The notes under the pieces were generated by a model that was given only the letters and a program-made list of their open reading frames with translations, was not told the DNA's origin and did not search any database. Made by a program: the position numbers and the translations under genes. Below, piece by piece: positions 1 through 8,645 of a stretch of 64,000 nucleotides of DNA (its first letter is position 1; each line of letters starts with the position of its first letter). Source of the DNA: DASYGT01 sp035999365 (lineage in GTDB: Bacteria > Actinomycetota > Actinomycetes > Mycobacteriales > Jatrophihabitantaceae); assembly GCA_035999365.1 (NCBI GenBank), contig DASYGT010000023.1, positions 49,942 through 113,941 on the forward strand, in the 5' to 3' direction.

Positions 1-414
1 GACCACGTCATGATCATCTTGCTGATTGCAGGAACGGCAACGCCGCCGATGCAGGTGTGCCTGTCGGGTTCGTGGCGAGTGGTTGCGCTCACCGTGCTCT
101 GGACGCTCGCCGGCGCAGCGATCGCAATCCGGCTGGCACGCATGCATGCGTCGGAACGGCTCGTCGGTGCGATTTACATCGGTCTCGGCTGGGTGGCGGG
201 CACCGGCATCCCCGCAGTGTGGGTGCACAGCGGTGCTACCGCCGGGATCCTGCTGCTGTGCGGCGGCGTGCTGTACATGGTCGGCGCAATCGGTTACCAC
301 CGGCGCTGGCCCGATCCGTGTCCCTCGTACTTCGGCTACCACGAGGTGTTCCACACCTACGTCACAGTGGCTGCCGTCTTCCAGTACGTCGCGATCGCCT
401 TCTTCGTGCTCTGA
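1..414 (+). CDS. TrhA/hemolysin III family membrane protein, C-terminal part
   Basis: The reading frame is open from the first base, so the gene begins upstream of the window; the first methionine (position 10) is internal. The visible 137 codons encode four to five hydrophobic segments. The DHVMIILLIAGTATP block and the C-terminal FGYHEVFHTYV block are the conserved acidic/His-containing motifs of the TrhA/YqfA (hemolysin III, PAQR-related) family. These proteins are about 210-230 residues with seven TM helices, so roughly the last 60% is seen. They are linked to membrane homeostasis rather than proven haemolysis. The next gene is convergent. Confidence 0.85.
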   Translation, partial: DHVMIILLIAGTATPPMQVCLSGSWRVVALTVLWTLAGAAIAIRLARMHASERLVGAIYIGLGWVAGTGIPAVWVHSGATAGILLLCGGVLYMVGAIGYHRRWPDPCPSYFGYHEVFHTYVTVAAVFQYVAIAFFVL

Positions 415-530
415 AACGTGGTCGCTGCATCAGGGTGCGGCGATCTTCGGCGCCAATTTGCGTCCGATATTCCCGCCACCTGCAGTGACTGTGACCATCA
501 CGGTCCGATGGACTGCGGCAGTTTGGTGCA

Positions 531-1334
531 CTAGGGGCAGGAGAAGTCGAAGTCGAGATTCGTCGAGACGTACTGCGTGATCACGACCTTGCCGTTGCCC
601 TCGAACGGCGCAAGTGCGCAGTTCGTTCGGGCGTTGGTCAGCGTCTTGGCTCCGGGGCGCCATTCGGCAAGCGAGTAAAGCGAGCTGCTGACCCCCACCG
701 GCCCGAACAACGAGGACCAAGAGCCGCTGCTCGCGTAGATACCTACGCCAGCGCCCGCGTGCTGGAGTGCGTAGACCATGCCTTCCAGGGATGCCTGGTT
801 CTTTGCGTGGTCGGAAGTCCACGAGTTGGAGGTTTCGATGTCCAACCACCAATTGCCGCTCGGCGCGACACGGGTCCCATTGTTGAACCAGCTCAGATCG
901 GCCTGTGCGCGCTCGTACCCGTATTCCCACGAGCAGGGGAGGTTGTCGGTCCAGGTGCCAGAGCATGTTCCGTAGGGGTCGGCGCTCACCGAGGTCGTCG
1001 GCCACGTCGTCACGTCGTACTGCGCGAGCACATCGCCGGGGTCGCCGGTGTTGAGGTAGAGCTGAGCACGAGCCTGGCTGGTGCCTCCCTTGGAGGTTTG
1101 CGCCCAGGCCCATTGGGCGTCGAAGCAAGGATTGACGTTGTTGGCCTTGCCCCCATTGAGGCCGACGATGGCGAAGGCCTGCGCTGACGGGTAGGTCCGG
1201 CCGCACTGGGGCCAACTGATGTCGTTTCCGGTGGGGGTAGCCGCGGTTCGTGCCTGAGCGGGGGTGGCAAATCCCGCTATTACCGCGAGCGAGGCGGCAG
1301 CGAAGAGCAAGAATCGTTTCACAAGAGGGTCCAA
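531..1334 (-). CDS. Secreted glycoside-hydrolase-like (GH25/DUF1906-type) protein
   Basis: A 267-residue protein with a Sec signal peptide: a basic start (MDPLVKRF), a hydrophobic core and a TPAQA-type cleavage site near residue 28. The mature protein opens with NDISWPQCG, continues with a GLNGGK segment, and has a WWLDIE acidic motif plus GIYASSG. That pattern (conserved early Asp, later DxE on a strand, then 'G-Y-A-S') is typical of GH25-like TIM-barrel domains of actinomycete exported proteins. Several cysteines suggest extracellular disulfides. The substrate is unknown; a cell-wall muramidase-like role is inference only. Confidence 0.55.
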   Translation of the reverse strand: MDPLVKRFLLFAAASLAVIAGFATPAQARTAATPTGNDISWPQCGRTYPSAQAFAIVGLNGGKANNVNPCFDAQWAWAQTSKGGTSQARAQLYLNTGDPGDVLAQYDVTTWPTTSVSADPYGTCSGTWTDNLPCSWEYGYERAQADLSWFNNGTRVAPSGNWWLDIETSNSWTSDHAKNQASLEGMVYALQHAGAGVGIYASSGSWSSLFGPVGVSSSLYSLAEWRPGAKTLTNARTNCALAPFEGNGKVVITQYVSTNLDFDFSCP

Positions 1335-1466
1335 TCGACGGGATCGACAAACGTGTCCGCCCTGGCGCGAGACGAGCGTCTGCGGTCAGTCCTTCGGCCG
1401 ACTCTACCTTCGCGCCACGCATGATCGAATGGCATTGACAGTGGTCGGCATTCTGGTTCCGATGGA

Positions 1467-1880
1467 CTACATGCTCTTGAGTGCGCGCCAACCCCCCGCG
1501 CGGTTGTTGGCGACAATCTGCCGGACGAACGCGATCAACGCTGCCTCGTCGATCGGATCCCCTTCGTAGAACGCGGCGGTACGCGCGGTCTTGTTGTTGT
1601 GTCCGGCGGTAATGATGCCGTGCGGATCCGCGACGATGGCGCCGTCGTAGAGGAACACGTTGATGTGGTCCTTCGTGGCCAGCAGCGCCGCGACGTTGCC
1701 GTGCAGCACGAAATACGGCTGCACCGTTCGCTTGATCGTCTCTTCCATCTCCGGATCGGCCGCATGCAGGATGTCGCGCACGCGCTGGCAGATCTCCTGC
1801 TGCCAGTCGGGCAGCGGCACGATGTAGGCATCGACGCGGGGATCCCGCACGTAGGACTTGTCGGCGGCTCCGGACCTCAT
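1467..1880 (-). CDS. DUF1801 family protein
   Basis: About 137 residues from the internal ATG at 1880; an ATG ten codons upstream (1910) is also possible and neither has a strong ribosome-binding site. The VDAYIVPLPDWQQEICQRVR opening, the 'DPEMEETIKRTVQPYF' segment and the following small beta domain with a histidine (DHINVFLYDG) match the DUF1801/YdhG-like fold. Members are small cytoplasmic proteins of unknown biochemical role. It lies 132 bp upstream of the signal-peptide gene on the same strand and is probably a separate unit. Confidence 0.7.
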   Translation of the reverse strand: MRSGAADKSYVRDPRVDAYIVPLPDWQQEICQRVRDILHAADPEMEETIKRTVQPYFVLHGNVAALLATKDHINVFLYDGAIVADPHGIITAGHNNKTARTAAFYEGDPIDEAALIAFVRQIVANNRAGGWRALKSM

Positions 1881-1931
1881 GCACACACTCTGGCGCAGCG
1901 AGCGACGCATCGCAGCAGATGTACGCGCACA

Positions 1932-1963
1932 AAGGCGGGCCGCCCGGTTGGACGGCCCGCCTT
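1932..1963 (-). terminator. Perfect 11-bp hairpin terminator
   Basis: AAGGCGGGCCG at 1932-1942 and CGGCCCGCCTT at 1953-1963 are exact reverse complements with a 10-nt loop. Read on the minus strand the stem is followed by TTTG. It starts 18 bp past the stop of the two-TM membrane protein gene and is the clearest intrinsic terminator in the window. Confidence 0.8.
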
Positions 1964-1980
1964 CGCTGCCTCACACAGGA

Positions 1981-2571
1981 TCAGCTGTTGATCATCTCAT
2001 GGCTCGGGAACGTCGGGGCCGCATCGGGCACCGTCGTCGCGTGCACTCGGCGAGCGTGGACGAAGCCGAGTCCGCCGAGCAGGGCCATCACGCCGGCGCC
2101 GAGGAAGGCGACGATCGAGGCGATGGCGGCGATGCTGCCCATGGTGTCGAAGGCGTAGGCGTTCAGGAGCAAGCCGCGCAGCGTCTCGCCGCGGAACACG
2201 GTCTGCACCTCACCGGCCAGCTTCTGGTCGGTCGGGTTGGCCTGAGCCTGGCTCGACAGCTGTGCGTAGGTCTGGCCGCCGCCGATCGCCTTGAGGTGAA
2301 CAGCGATGAAGTGGTCGGCGTAGGCCTTCGCCTGGGCGCCGGACACCAACTGCTGGCCTGCGTACTTGTTCAGGAAGGGGCCGATGTCGGCCGACTTCAG
2401 GGCGTCGCTTCCCTTGGGCGGGAAGTACACCTTCTGCGCGGCGAGCTGGCTGTGCACCTCGTTGTGGACGTACGTGTGCGCCCACGTGAGCAGGGCGCCG
2501 GCCGCGACGAGGACCGCGGCGATGGCGAGGCCACCGGCTGCGAGCAGGTGATCGAGCGACTTGCGGTTCAT
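1981..2571 (-). CDS. Two-TM actinobacterial membrane protein of unknown function
   Basis: 196 residues: a short basic N-terminus, a TM helix at about residues 11-32, an extracytoplasmic region of about 105 residues (VHNEVHSQLAAQKVYFPPKG...), a second TM helix at about 142-170 and a short cytoplasmic tail. A strong GGAGGA ribosome site precedes the ATG. Proteins of this layout are common in actinomycetes, and some are mislabelled as LigA-like dioxygenases; no catalytic motif supports that label. It is divergent from the first Acg gene and shares the promoter region that holds the DosR-like boxes, so co-regulation is possible. Confidence 0.7.
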   Translation of the reverse strand: MNRKSLDHLLAAGGLAIAAVLVAAGALLTWAHTYVHNEVHSQLAAQKVYFPPKGSDALKSADIGPFLNKYAGQQLVSGAQAKAYADHFIAVHLKAIGGGQTYAQLSSQAQANPTDQKLAGEVQTVFRGETLRGLLLNAYAFDTMGSIAAIASIVAFLGAGVMALLGGLGFVHARRVHATTVPDAAPTFPSHEMINS

Positions 2572-2664
2572 GGTTCCTCCGTGACTGTGGCGTCCCTTGT
2601 AGGCGCTTGAGTCAAGAGTCGTCTTCGGCGCGTCCGAGCCGCAGGGTCGAACCGCACTGAACGC

Positions 2665-2701
2665 GGACCTCTCAGGTCCTATACCTGTAGGACTTCGGTC
2701 C
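2665..2701. promoter_or_regulatory. Two adjacent DosR-like palindromes
   Basis: GGACCTCTCAGGTCC (2665-2679) is a perfect spaced palindrome. AGGACTTCGGTCC (2689-2701) contains the palindrome GGACTTCGGTCC and fits the recurring 13-mer of this window. They lie 61 bp upstream of the first Acg start and about 95 bp upstream of the divergent membrane protein. The known mycobacterial DosR consensus has GGGACTWWAGTCCC as its core. Confidence 0.7.
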
Positions 2702-2761
2702 GCCGGTCACAGGGGACGTACGGCACTGTCGAGGGGCGAACGGGACATGTGCAATGGACGT

Positions 2762-3754
2762 ATGACCGCATCGATCTCCTCTGCTCGCGCCCTGCGCATC
2801 GCCGCGGGGGCTGCAGTGCTGGCGCCGTCGGTGCACAACACCCAGCCGTGGCGATTCGTCCTTCGGCCGGACGCCCTCGACATCTGCGTCGACCGCCGAC
2901 GTCGCCTCGCGATCGCCGACCCGACGGGCCGACAGATGTACATCAGTCTTGGCTGCGCCCTGTTCAACGCCCGCGTCTCGGCGGCCGCAGCGGAACAGCC
3001 CGTCGTGGTCACGCGAGTGCCGGATGGGACGTATGCCGAGGTCGTGGCCCGGCTGCAGACTGCCGCCGACGGTGCACACGTCGAGTCCGAACTCGCGTCG
3101 CTGGCGCCCCTTGTCGAGCTGCGCCAGTCCAACCGCCGCCAGTTTGCGGACGACGAGGTGCCCCAGGAGCTGATCGAAAGGCTGGAGGCCGCGGCCGTCG
3201 CCGAAGGAGCGCTGGTCCAGGTGCTGCGCACCGACGAGGAGCGGCAGACCCTCGCGACGCTCAGCCAAGCGGCCGACATCATGCAAATCACCGACCCGCG
3301 CTACCGGGCCGAGCTGCGGGCGTGGACGACGAACGATTCGCACCGTCTCGACGGCGTGCGCGCCGCCGTGGTGCCGCACGTGGACGGATCCGCCCAGGAG
3401 GACATGCCGGTCCGGGACTTCGACACCCACGGGGCCGGTTGGCTGCCCGCGCAGACCAAGGCCAACAAGCACCAGTGCCTGGTCATCTTCGGGACTGAAG
3501 GCGACGGCCCGCTGGCATGGCTGCAGGCCGGCGAGGCACTGGAACGCGTCTGGCTCGAGATCACCCGCGCCGGTTACGTCGCCAGCCTGTTCACCCAGGT
3601 CATCGAGGTGCCGGCGCTGCGGGCCAGGTTGCGCGAAGAGCTCAACCTGATCATGCAGCCGCACGTGGTGGTGCGGATCGGCCGCGCGCCGACGACCGCG
3701 CCCAGCCTGCGCAGGCACCTCGTCGACGTCCTCGAGGACGCGTCCGGTTCATGA
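2762..3754 (+). CDS. Acg-family nitroreductase-like FMN protein (copy 1)
   Basis: 330 residues from ATG 2762; an ATG at 2747 would add five residues, but 2762 matches the start of the second copy. APSVHNTQPWRF (residues 21-32), DPTGRQMYISLGCALFNARV (53-72) and NRRQF (124-128) are the hallmark blocks of the M. tuberculosis Acg (Rv2032) family. These are nitroreductase-fold proteins that bind FMN in an occluded pocket and lack ordinary nitroreductase activity; they are DosR-regulon members. A flavin-storage or sequestration role is suggested for the family. Two palindromic boxes lie directly upstream. Confidence 0.9.
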   Translation: MTASISSARALRIAAGAAVLAPSVHNTQPWRFVLRPDALDICVDRRRRLAIADPTGRQMYISLGCALFNARVSAAAAEQPVVVTRVPDGTYAEVVARLQTAADGAHVESELASLAPLVELRQSNRRQFADDEVPQELIERLEAAAVAEGALVQVLRTDEERQTLATLSQAADIMQITDPRYRAELRAWTTNDSHRLDGVRAAVVPHVDGSAQEDMPVRDFDTHGAGWLPAQTKANKHQCLVIFGTEGDGPLAWLQAGEALERVWLEITRAGYVASLFTQVIEVPALRARLREELNLIMQPHVVVRIGRAPTTAPSLRRHLVDVLEDASGS

Positions 3755-3786
3755 CCGACCGCGCGCACGACGCAGAGGCCCAACCT

Positions 3787-3800
3787 ATGACTTTGGACCC
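3787..3800. promoter_or_regulatory. DosR-like box upstream of Acg copy 2
   Basis: ATGACTTTGGACCC; the reverse complement GGGTCCAAAGTCA fits the window's 13-mer except at the last bases. It is 79 bp upstream of the second Acg start, in the 124-bp gap between the two Acg genes. Confidence 0.5.
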
Positions 3801-3878
3801 TGTGTGCCACGGCGAACCCAAAGCACAGTGGTTACCGAGCTACCACGGGCTATCACGACCGAAGCCGGGTGAAGACGT

Positions 3879-4868
3879 ATGACAACCGTCGCGAACGGAC
3901 CCACCACGAAAGCGCTGCGACGCGCAGCCATTCGGGCGACTCTCGCGCCGTCGGTGCACAACACGCAGCCATGGCGCTTCGTCCTCGGCGAGGGCTGGCT
4001 GGAGATTCACGCCGACTACAGCCGGCAGCTGCACGTGCTCGATCCGCGTGGCCGCCAGCTGCTGCTCAGTTGCGGGTGCGCGTTGCTCAATGTTCGCGTG
4101 TCGATGGCGTCGTCGGGGGTCGGCGTCGACATCGAACGCTTCCCCGACCACGCCCAGCCCAAGCTGATCGCTCGCATCACGCCGAATGGCGCGAAGCAGC
4201 CGGAGGCCGACTTGGCGCGGCTGGAGAACGCGATCGACGAGCGGCACACGAATCGACGACAGTTCTTCGACGACCCGGTGCCCGATGAGTTCGTCGACCG
4301 CCTCGTCGATGCCGCGAATCGGGAAGCGGCCGACGTCTTCGTCGTCAAGCGCCCCGAGCATCGGATCGCAGTCGCGAGTCTCAGCCAGCGCGCTGACCAG
4401 ATCGAGAACGCCGATCCCGCCTACCGCGCCGAATTGCGCGCATGGACGAGCGACGATCCGCGCCGTGACGATGGCGTGCCCGCCTTCGCCGTGCCGCACG
4501 TCGATGCCGGCTCGCAGGACGACATCCCGATCCGGGACTTCGACACCCGTGGCGTCGGTTGGCTGCCCACACAGACCCGATCGACCCTGAACCAGTGCCT
4601 GCTGCTGATCGGCGCACTCGACGAGAGCCCGATGGCATGGCTGCGTACCGGCGAGGCGCTGGAGCGGATGCTGCTCGAAATTGCCGAGCACGGCTATGCG
4701 GCGAGCCCGCTGACCCAGGTTGTGGAGGTCGCCCGCACGAACGAGTTGCTGCGCGAGGAGCTCAACCTCTCGATGCACCCGCACGTGCTCCTGCGCGTCG
4801 GCCGCGCACCGGCGACGCCGAAGACCCGCCGGCGCCGGCTGGTGGACGTGCTGTCCGAATCGAGCTGA
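3879..4868 (+). CDS. Acg-family nitroreductase-like FMN protein (copy 2)
   Basis: 329 residues with the same blocks as copy 1: LAPSVHNTQPWRF (residues 22-34), DPRGRQLLLSCGCALLNVRV, NRRQFFDDPVP and the 'IRDFDTRGVGWLPTQT' loop. The two copies are clearly paralogous along their whole length and arose by tandem duplication or shared ancestry. It lies 53 bp upstream of the DevS-like kinase on the same strand, so kinase expression may depend partly on read-through from this box-driven gene, giving a feedback loop (inference). Confidence 0.9.
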   Translation: MTTVANGPTTKALRRAAIRATLAPSVHNTQPWRFVLGEGWLEIHADYSRQLHVLDPRGRQLLLSCGCALLNVRVSMASSGVGVDIERFPDHAQPKLIARITPNGAKQPEADLARLENAIDERHTNRRQFFDDPVPDEFVDRLVDAANREAADVFVVKRPEHRIAVASLSQRADQIENADPAYRAELRAWTSDDPRRDDGVPAFAVPHVDAGSQDDIPIRDFDTRGVGWLPTQTRSTLNQCLLLIGALDESPMAWLRTGEALERMLLEIAEHGYAASPLTQVVEVARTNELLREELNLSMHPHVLLRVGRAPATPKTRRRRLVDVLSESS

Positions 4869-4921
4869 TTCGCGTCCGCGAGCGCCTCCTGCGCACATCA
4901 AAGCCGTTACCGTGGGCGCTG

Positions 4922-6679
4922 ATGGCCCAGGACACGCACAGCAGACAGACCGCGGCACGGGATCCAGAGCTCGAGCTCCTGGACGGGCCCCGTCTCGAGC
5001 TCGATCAACTGCTGCGCCAGCTGGTTGATCGCGCGCAGGACGTGATCGCAGCGCAGAGCCGCCTCGGCGGCCTGCTCGCCGCGAACAAGATGATCATCGG
5101 CGACCTTGACCTACCCACCGTGTTGCGGCGCATCGTCGAGGCCGCTTGCCAGCTCGTCAATGCGCGCTACGGCGCGCTCGGCGTGCTCGCGCCCGGCGGA
5201 GCGGGCTTGGAGGAGTTCGTCAACGTCGGCATCGACAGCGAGACCGCGGCGCTGATCGGCCCGCTCCCTGCGGGCAAGGGCCTGCTCGGAGCGGTGATCG
5301 ACACCGGGCATCCGATCCGGCTCAAAGCGATGAGCGACGACGTGCGCTCGGTCGGCTTTCCGCCCCACCATCCGCCGATGTCCAGCTTCCTCGGCGTGCC
5401 GGTGCGGGTGCGCGACGTCGTGTTCGGGAACCTGTACCTCACCGAGGCTGCGGCCGGCGAGTTCACCGCAGAGGACGAGGAACTCGTTATGGCGCTGGCC
5501 GCGACAGCCGGCGTGGCGATCGAGAACGCCCGATTGTTCGCAGAGTCGCGCCGGCGTCAGACATGGTTACAGGCATCAGCGCAGATCAGCCAGCAACTGC
5601 TCTCGACCGGCGGCGATGAGCCGCTTGAGTTGATCGCACGCAGCGCGCTCGAGATCGCTGACGCCGACATCGTCACCGTCGTGCTGCCCACCGCCGACGG
5701 CACCCGCCTCATGGTCGAGGTCGCCTCGGGTGAGCGTGCGGGGGATCTGGCGGGATTCACGTACCCGATCGAGGACTCGCTCGTCGGTGGCGCCTTCGCT
5801 TTGGGCGAGCCGTTGCTCGTCGCCGACGCCACTGAGGACGCCACTCGGTACATGCATCTGCACGAGGCGGTGCCGGTCGGGCCGGTGATGGTGCTGCCAC
5901 TGGTCGGAACGTCGGTGACGCGCGGTGCGCTCGCCATCGGGCGTCTGCGCGGCCGCCACGCCTTCGACGAGGCGGAGCTCGATATGGCCCGCACGTTCGC
6001 CATCCACGCGGCGGTGGCCCTCGAACTTGCCGACGCCCGCAAGGACCAGCAGCGGATGGTCCTGCTGGAGGACCGCGACCGCATCGCGCGGGACCTGCAC
6101 GATCACGTCATCCAGCGCCTGTTCGCCGCCGGCCTATCCGTGCAGAGCGTTTCGGCTGGCATGGGGAACAGCGAGTCCGCCGATCGGTTGAGCAAGGTGG
6201 TCGACAGCATCGACGACACCATTCGCCAGATCCGGTCGTCCATCTTCCAGCTGCGCGGTGAGCTCGGCCCCAAGACCGGCAACATCCGCACCAGCATGAT
6301 CGAAGCCGCCGCAGAGCTGGCCGAAAGCCTCGGCTTCGAGCCGCGGCTGAGCTTCAGCGGCCCGATCGACTCGCTCGTGCCGGACGCGATCCTTGGCGAT
6401 CTCATCGCCGTGACCAGGGAAGGGCTCTCGAACGTGGCCCGCCATGCGCAAGCGAGCGGCGTCGACGTCACGCTGTTCGTTACCGGACGCGATCTCACGC
6501 TGACGATCGTCGACAACGGCGTTGGCATCGGCGAGACGACGCGGTCGAGCGGTATCGCCAACATGCGCAGCCGGGCTGAACGCCTCGGCGGATCCATGAC
6601 CATCACCGCGATGCCAGCAGGCACTGCGGGTACCACCGAACGAGGGACCCAACTGCAATGGACGATTCCGCTGCCGTGA
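4922..6679 (+). CDS. devS: DevS/DosT-like haem-GAF sensor histidine kinase
   Basis: 585 residues from ATG 4922. Upstream in-frame codons exist but would run through the preceding gene. Order: GAF-A about 60-205, GAF-B about 225-370, HisKA_3 dimerisation with phospho-acceptor RDLHDHVIQRLF (His393), then an HATPase domain with the N-box E500..N504..H508 and G-box DNGVGIG (531-537). The GFPPHHPPM block places His150 where M. tuberculosis DevS carries its haem ligand His149, so a redox, O2, NO or CO sensing haem is expected. The ARYGALGV and FGNLYLTE blocks also match. There are no TM segments, so it is cytoplasmic. It overlaps the response regulator by 22 nt. Confidence 0.92.
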   Translation: MAQDTHSRQTAARDPELELLDGPRLELDQLLRQLVDRAQDVIAAQSRLGGLLAANKMIIGDLDLPTVLRRIVEAACQLVNARYGALGVLAPGGAGLEEFVNVGIDSETAALIGPLPAGKGLLGAVIDTGHPIRLKAMSDDVRSVGFPPHHPPMSSFLGVPVRVRDVVFGNLYLTEAAAGEFTAEDEELVMALAATAGVAIENARLFAESRRRQTWLQASAQISQQLLSTGGDEPLELIARSALEIADADIVTVVLPTADGTRLMVEVASGERAGDLAGFTYPIEDSLVGGAFALGEPLLVADATEDATRYMHLHEAVPVGPVMVLPLVGTSVTRGALAIGRLRGRHAFDEAELDMARTFAIHAAVALELADARKDQQRMVLLEDRDRIARDLHDHVIQRLFAAGLSVQSVSAGMGNSESADRLSKVVDSIDDTIRQIRSSIFQLRGELGPKTGNIRTSMIEAAAELAESLGFEPRLSFSGPIDSLVPDAILGDLIAVTREGLSNVARHAQASGVDVTLFVTGRDLTLTIVDNGVGIGETTRSSGIANMRSRAERLGGSMTITAMPAGTAGTTERGTQLQWTIPLP

Positions 6680-7317
6680 CCGCCGATATCAAGGTCTTCT
6701 TGCTCGACGATCACGAGATCGTCCGGCGCGGGCTGGCCGACCTGATCGAAGCCGAGCCGGGCATCACCGTCGTAGGGGAGGCCGGCACGGCTGCCGAGGC
6801 GTTGAACCGCATCCCCGCCGTGCGGCCTGACGTGGCGATCCTCGACGCCCGCCTGCCTGACGGCAGCGGTATCGACGTGTGCCGGGACATCCGTTCGTCC
6901 ATGCCCGAAGTGCGTTGCCTCATCCTCACCTCCTACGACGACAACGACGCGGTCTTCGCCGCGGTCATGGCCGGCGCCGCGGGTTACCTGCTCAAGGAGA
7001 TCCGCGGGTCGAACCTCGTTGACGCGATCCGCCAGGTGGCCGACGGCAAGACACTGCTCGATCCCGGCGTGACCGAACGGCTGCTCACCCGGCTGCGCGA
7101 CGGTGAACCCAAGGACGAACGGTTGGCCTCGCTCACCGACCGTGAGCGCGAGATCCTTGCGCTGATCGCCGACGGCCTCACCAACAGGCAGATCGGCGAA
7201 CGCCTGTTCCTCGCCGAGAAGACCGTGAAGAACTACGTGTCCGGCCTGCTCGCGAAGCTCGGGATGGAACGCAGGACCCAGGCGGCCGTCTACGGCGCCG
7301 AGGTACGTAAGCACTAG
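6658..7317 (+). CDS. devR: DevR/DosR-like NarL-family response regulator
   Basis: 219 residues: a receiver domain with acidic pocket DDHE and phospho-acceptor Asp63 (ILDARLPDGSG), a linker, and a LuxR-type helix-turn-helix. The segment FLAEKTVKNYVS (residues 184-195) keeps the DNA-contacting Lys, Lys and Asn of M. tuberculosis DevR, and the trailing LLAKLGMERRTQAAVY matches almost residue for residue. This implies recognition of the same kind of GGGAC-type palindrome, and such sites recur upstream of units across this window. Translation is coupled to the kinase by a 22-nt overlap. Gene order is kinase first, the reverse of mycobacteria. Confidence 0.93.
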   Translation: MDDSAAVTADIKVFLLDDHEIVRRGLADLIEAEPGITVVGEAGTAAEALNRIPAVRPDVAILDARLPDGSGIDVCRDIRSSMPEVRCLILTSYDDNDAVFAAVMAGAAGYLLKEIRGSNLVDAIRQVADGKTLLDPGVTERLLTRLRDGEPKDERLASLTDREREILALIADGLTNRQIGERLFLAEKTVKNYVSGLLAKLGMERRTQAAVYGAEVRKH

Positions 7318-7634
7318 CCGATATCGGGACCTTCGGATCTCAACCTGCGAGCGCGCGCGAGGGATAGTCGAGGTGTCGGCCTCACGGGCCGGAGGAAGAG
7401 CTCGAAGGCAGACAGATCTTGATCAACGGCAACGTCCCTGCCGTGATCGCCCAGGCGTCGTAAGACGGCGGGAGTCTCGCCTTCGAGCTTCTTCATGTCC
7501 CACGCGCGTTCGGCGTTGCCACACATGCGGGCGTTGTCCCAAGCCGGCCATGACGTAGGGCCCTAACGCCCCGCCGCTGTGATCGCGAAGCTGAAGTGAG
7601 CGCCATCGGAGCGCGCCTTCATTGGGAGCTGATC
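7318..7634. promoter_or_regulatory. Intergenic region upstream of the gap-por operon
   Basis: 317 bp without a supportable gene. It holds the palindrome CCGATATCGG (7318-7327), a partial box GGGACCTTCGGAT (7326-7338) just after the regulator stop, and the better box GGGCCCTAACGCCCC (7558-7572), 63 bp before the GAPDH start. A related GGGCGTTGTCCC at 7529-7540 has the wrong spacing. No tRNA or leader structure was recognised. Confidence 0.5.
7558..7572. promoter_or_regulatory. DosR-like box upstream of GAPDH
   Basis: GGGCCCTAACGCCCC. Aligned as GGCCCTAACGCCC it keeps G1, G2, C5, G10 and the terminal CCC of the recurring 13-mer. It lies 63 bp upstream of the GAPDH ATG, similar to the spacing at other units. 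Confidence 0.45.
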
Positions 7635-8645
7635 ATGACGATCCGCGTTGCAGTCAACGGATTCGGCCGAATCGGTCGTGACTTCGTACGGTGCACGCTC
7701 GCCGATACCGAGCTCGAGGTCGTGGCGATCAACGACGTTGCCGATCCGGCGACGCTCGCGCGGCTGCTGCGTTTCGACAGCACCTTCGGCCCCCTGTCCG
7801 TACCGGTCGAGGAGCATGACGACACCATCGTCGTCGACGGTCGCAAGATCGCCGTCACCTCGTTGAAGGACCCCGCCGCACTGCCCTGGCGCGAGCACGG
7901 GGTCGACATCGTCATCGAGTCGACCGGCAAGTTCCGCACCCGCGAAGGCGCCGGCGCGCATCTTTCCGCGGGTGCTTCGAAGGTGATCATCTCCTCGCCC
8001 GGCAAGGGCGTCGACGCCACCATCGTCATGGGCGTGAACGACGAGATCTACGATCCCGCGCACCACCATGTGATCTCCAACGCGTCCTGCACGACGAACT
8101 GCGTTGCGCCGATGGTCAAGGTGCTGCACGACGCGTTCGGCATCGAGCGTGGCTACATGACGACCGTGCACGCGTACACCAACGACCAGAACGTGCTCGA
8201 CGGCCCGCACAAGGACCCGCGCCGCGCTCGAGCAGCCGCAGTGAACATCATCCCGACGACGACAGGCGCCGCGAAGGCAGTCGGCGAGGTCATCCCGGAC
8301 ATCGCCGGGCGGCTCGACGGCGTCGCGCTGCGCGTGCCTGTGGTGGATGGTTCGCTCGTCGATCTCGCGGTGCTGCTGAACAGGGACGTCACGGCGGCAC
8401 AGATCAACGAGGCATTCGCCGCCGCGTCGGCAGCGGGACCGCTCGCCGGCAGGCTGCGGTACTCAACCGATCCGATCGTCTCCACCGACGTGATCGGTGA
8501 TACCGCATCCTGCCTGTTCGACTCAGAGCTCACCCAGGCATCCGGCCGGATGGCGAAGGTCTTCGGTTGGTACGACAACGAGTGGGGCTACACGGCCCGC
8601 CTCGCCGACCTGAGCCGTCTCGTCGGCTCGCGACTCGGTGCATGA
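7635..8645 (+). CDS. gap: Type I glyceraldehyde-3-phosphate dehydrogenase
   Basis: 336 residues from ATG 7635 (GGGAGC 5 bp upstream); an in-frame ATG at 7596 is unlikely because conserved sequence begins at MTIRVAVNGFGRIGR. The NAD-binding GFGRIGR, the active site SNASCTTNC with Cys152, and the general base His179 in TVHAYTNDQ are intact, so it should oxidise glyceraldehyde-3-phosphate with phosphate and NAD(P)+. Its stop overlaps the start of the oxidoreductase gamma gene (ATGA), linking glycolysis to ferredoxin-dependent pyruvate oxidation in one operon. It may be a second, stress-specific copy of the housekeeping enzyme (inference). Confidence 0.95.
   Translation: MTIRVAVNGFGRIGRDFVRCTLADTELEVVAINDVADPATLARLLRFDSTFGPLSVPVEEHDDTIVVDGRKIAVTSLKDPAALPWREHGVDIVIESTGKFRTREGAGAHLSAGASKVIISSPGKGVDATIVMGVNDEIYDPAHHHVISNASCTTNCVAPMVKVLHDAFGIERGYMTTVHAYTNDQNVLDGPHKDPRRARAAAVNIIPTTTGAAKAVGEVIPDIAGRLDGVALRVPVVDGSLVDLAVLLNRDVTAAQINEAFAAASAAGPLAGRLRYSTDPIVSTDVIGDTASCLFDSELTQASGRMAKVFGWYDNEWGYTARLADLSRLVGSRLGA

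Noticed and set aside
487..505. GACTGTGA/TCACGGTC hairpin as a bidirectional terminator
   Set aside because: The stem is short, contains a wobble pair and lacks a T tract; too weak to call.
4559..4921. Upstream in-frame extension of the DevS-like kinase
   Set aside because: The extra residues lie inside the second Acg gene in another frame and are Arg/Pro-rich; homology to DevS begins only after the ATG at 4922.
7314..7526. A minus-strand 70-residue open frame in the gap after devR
   Set aside because: No ribosome-binding site, no recognisable motif, and it crosses the predicted promoter boxes.
7529..7540. GGGCGTTGTCCC as a further DosR-like box
   Set aside because: It is a fair palindrome but one base too short between half-sites compared with the recurring 13-mer.
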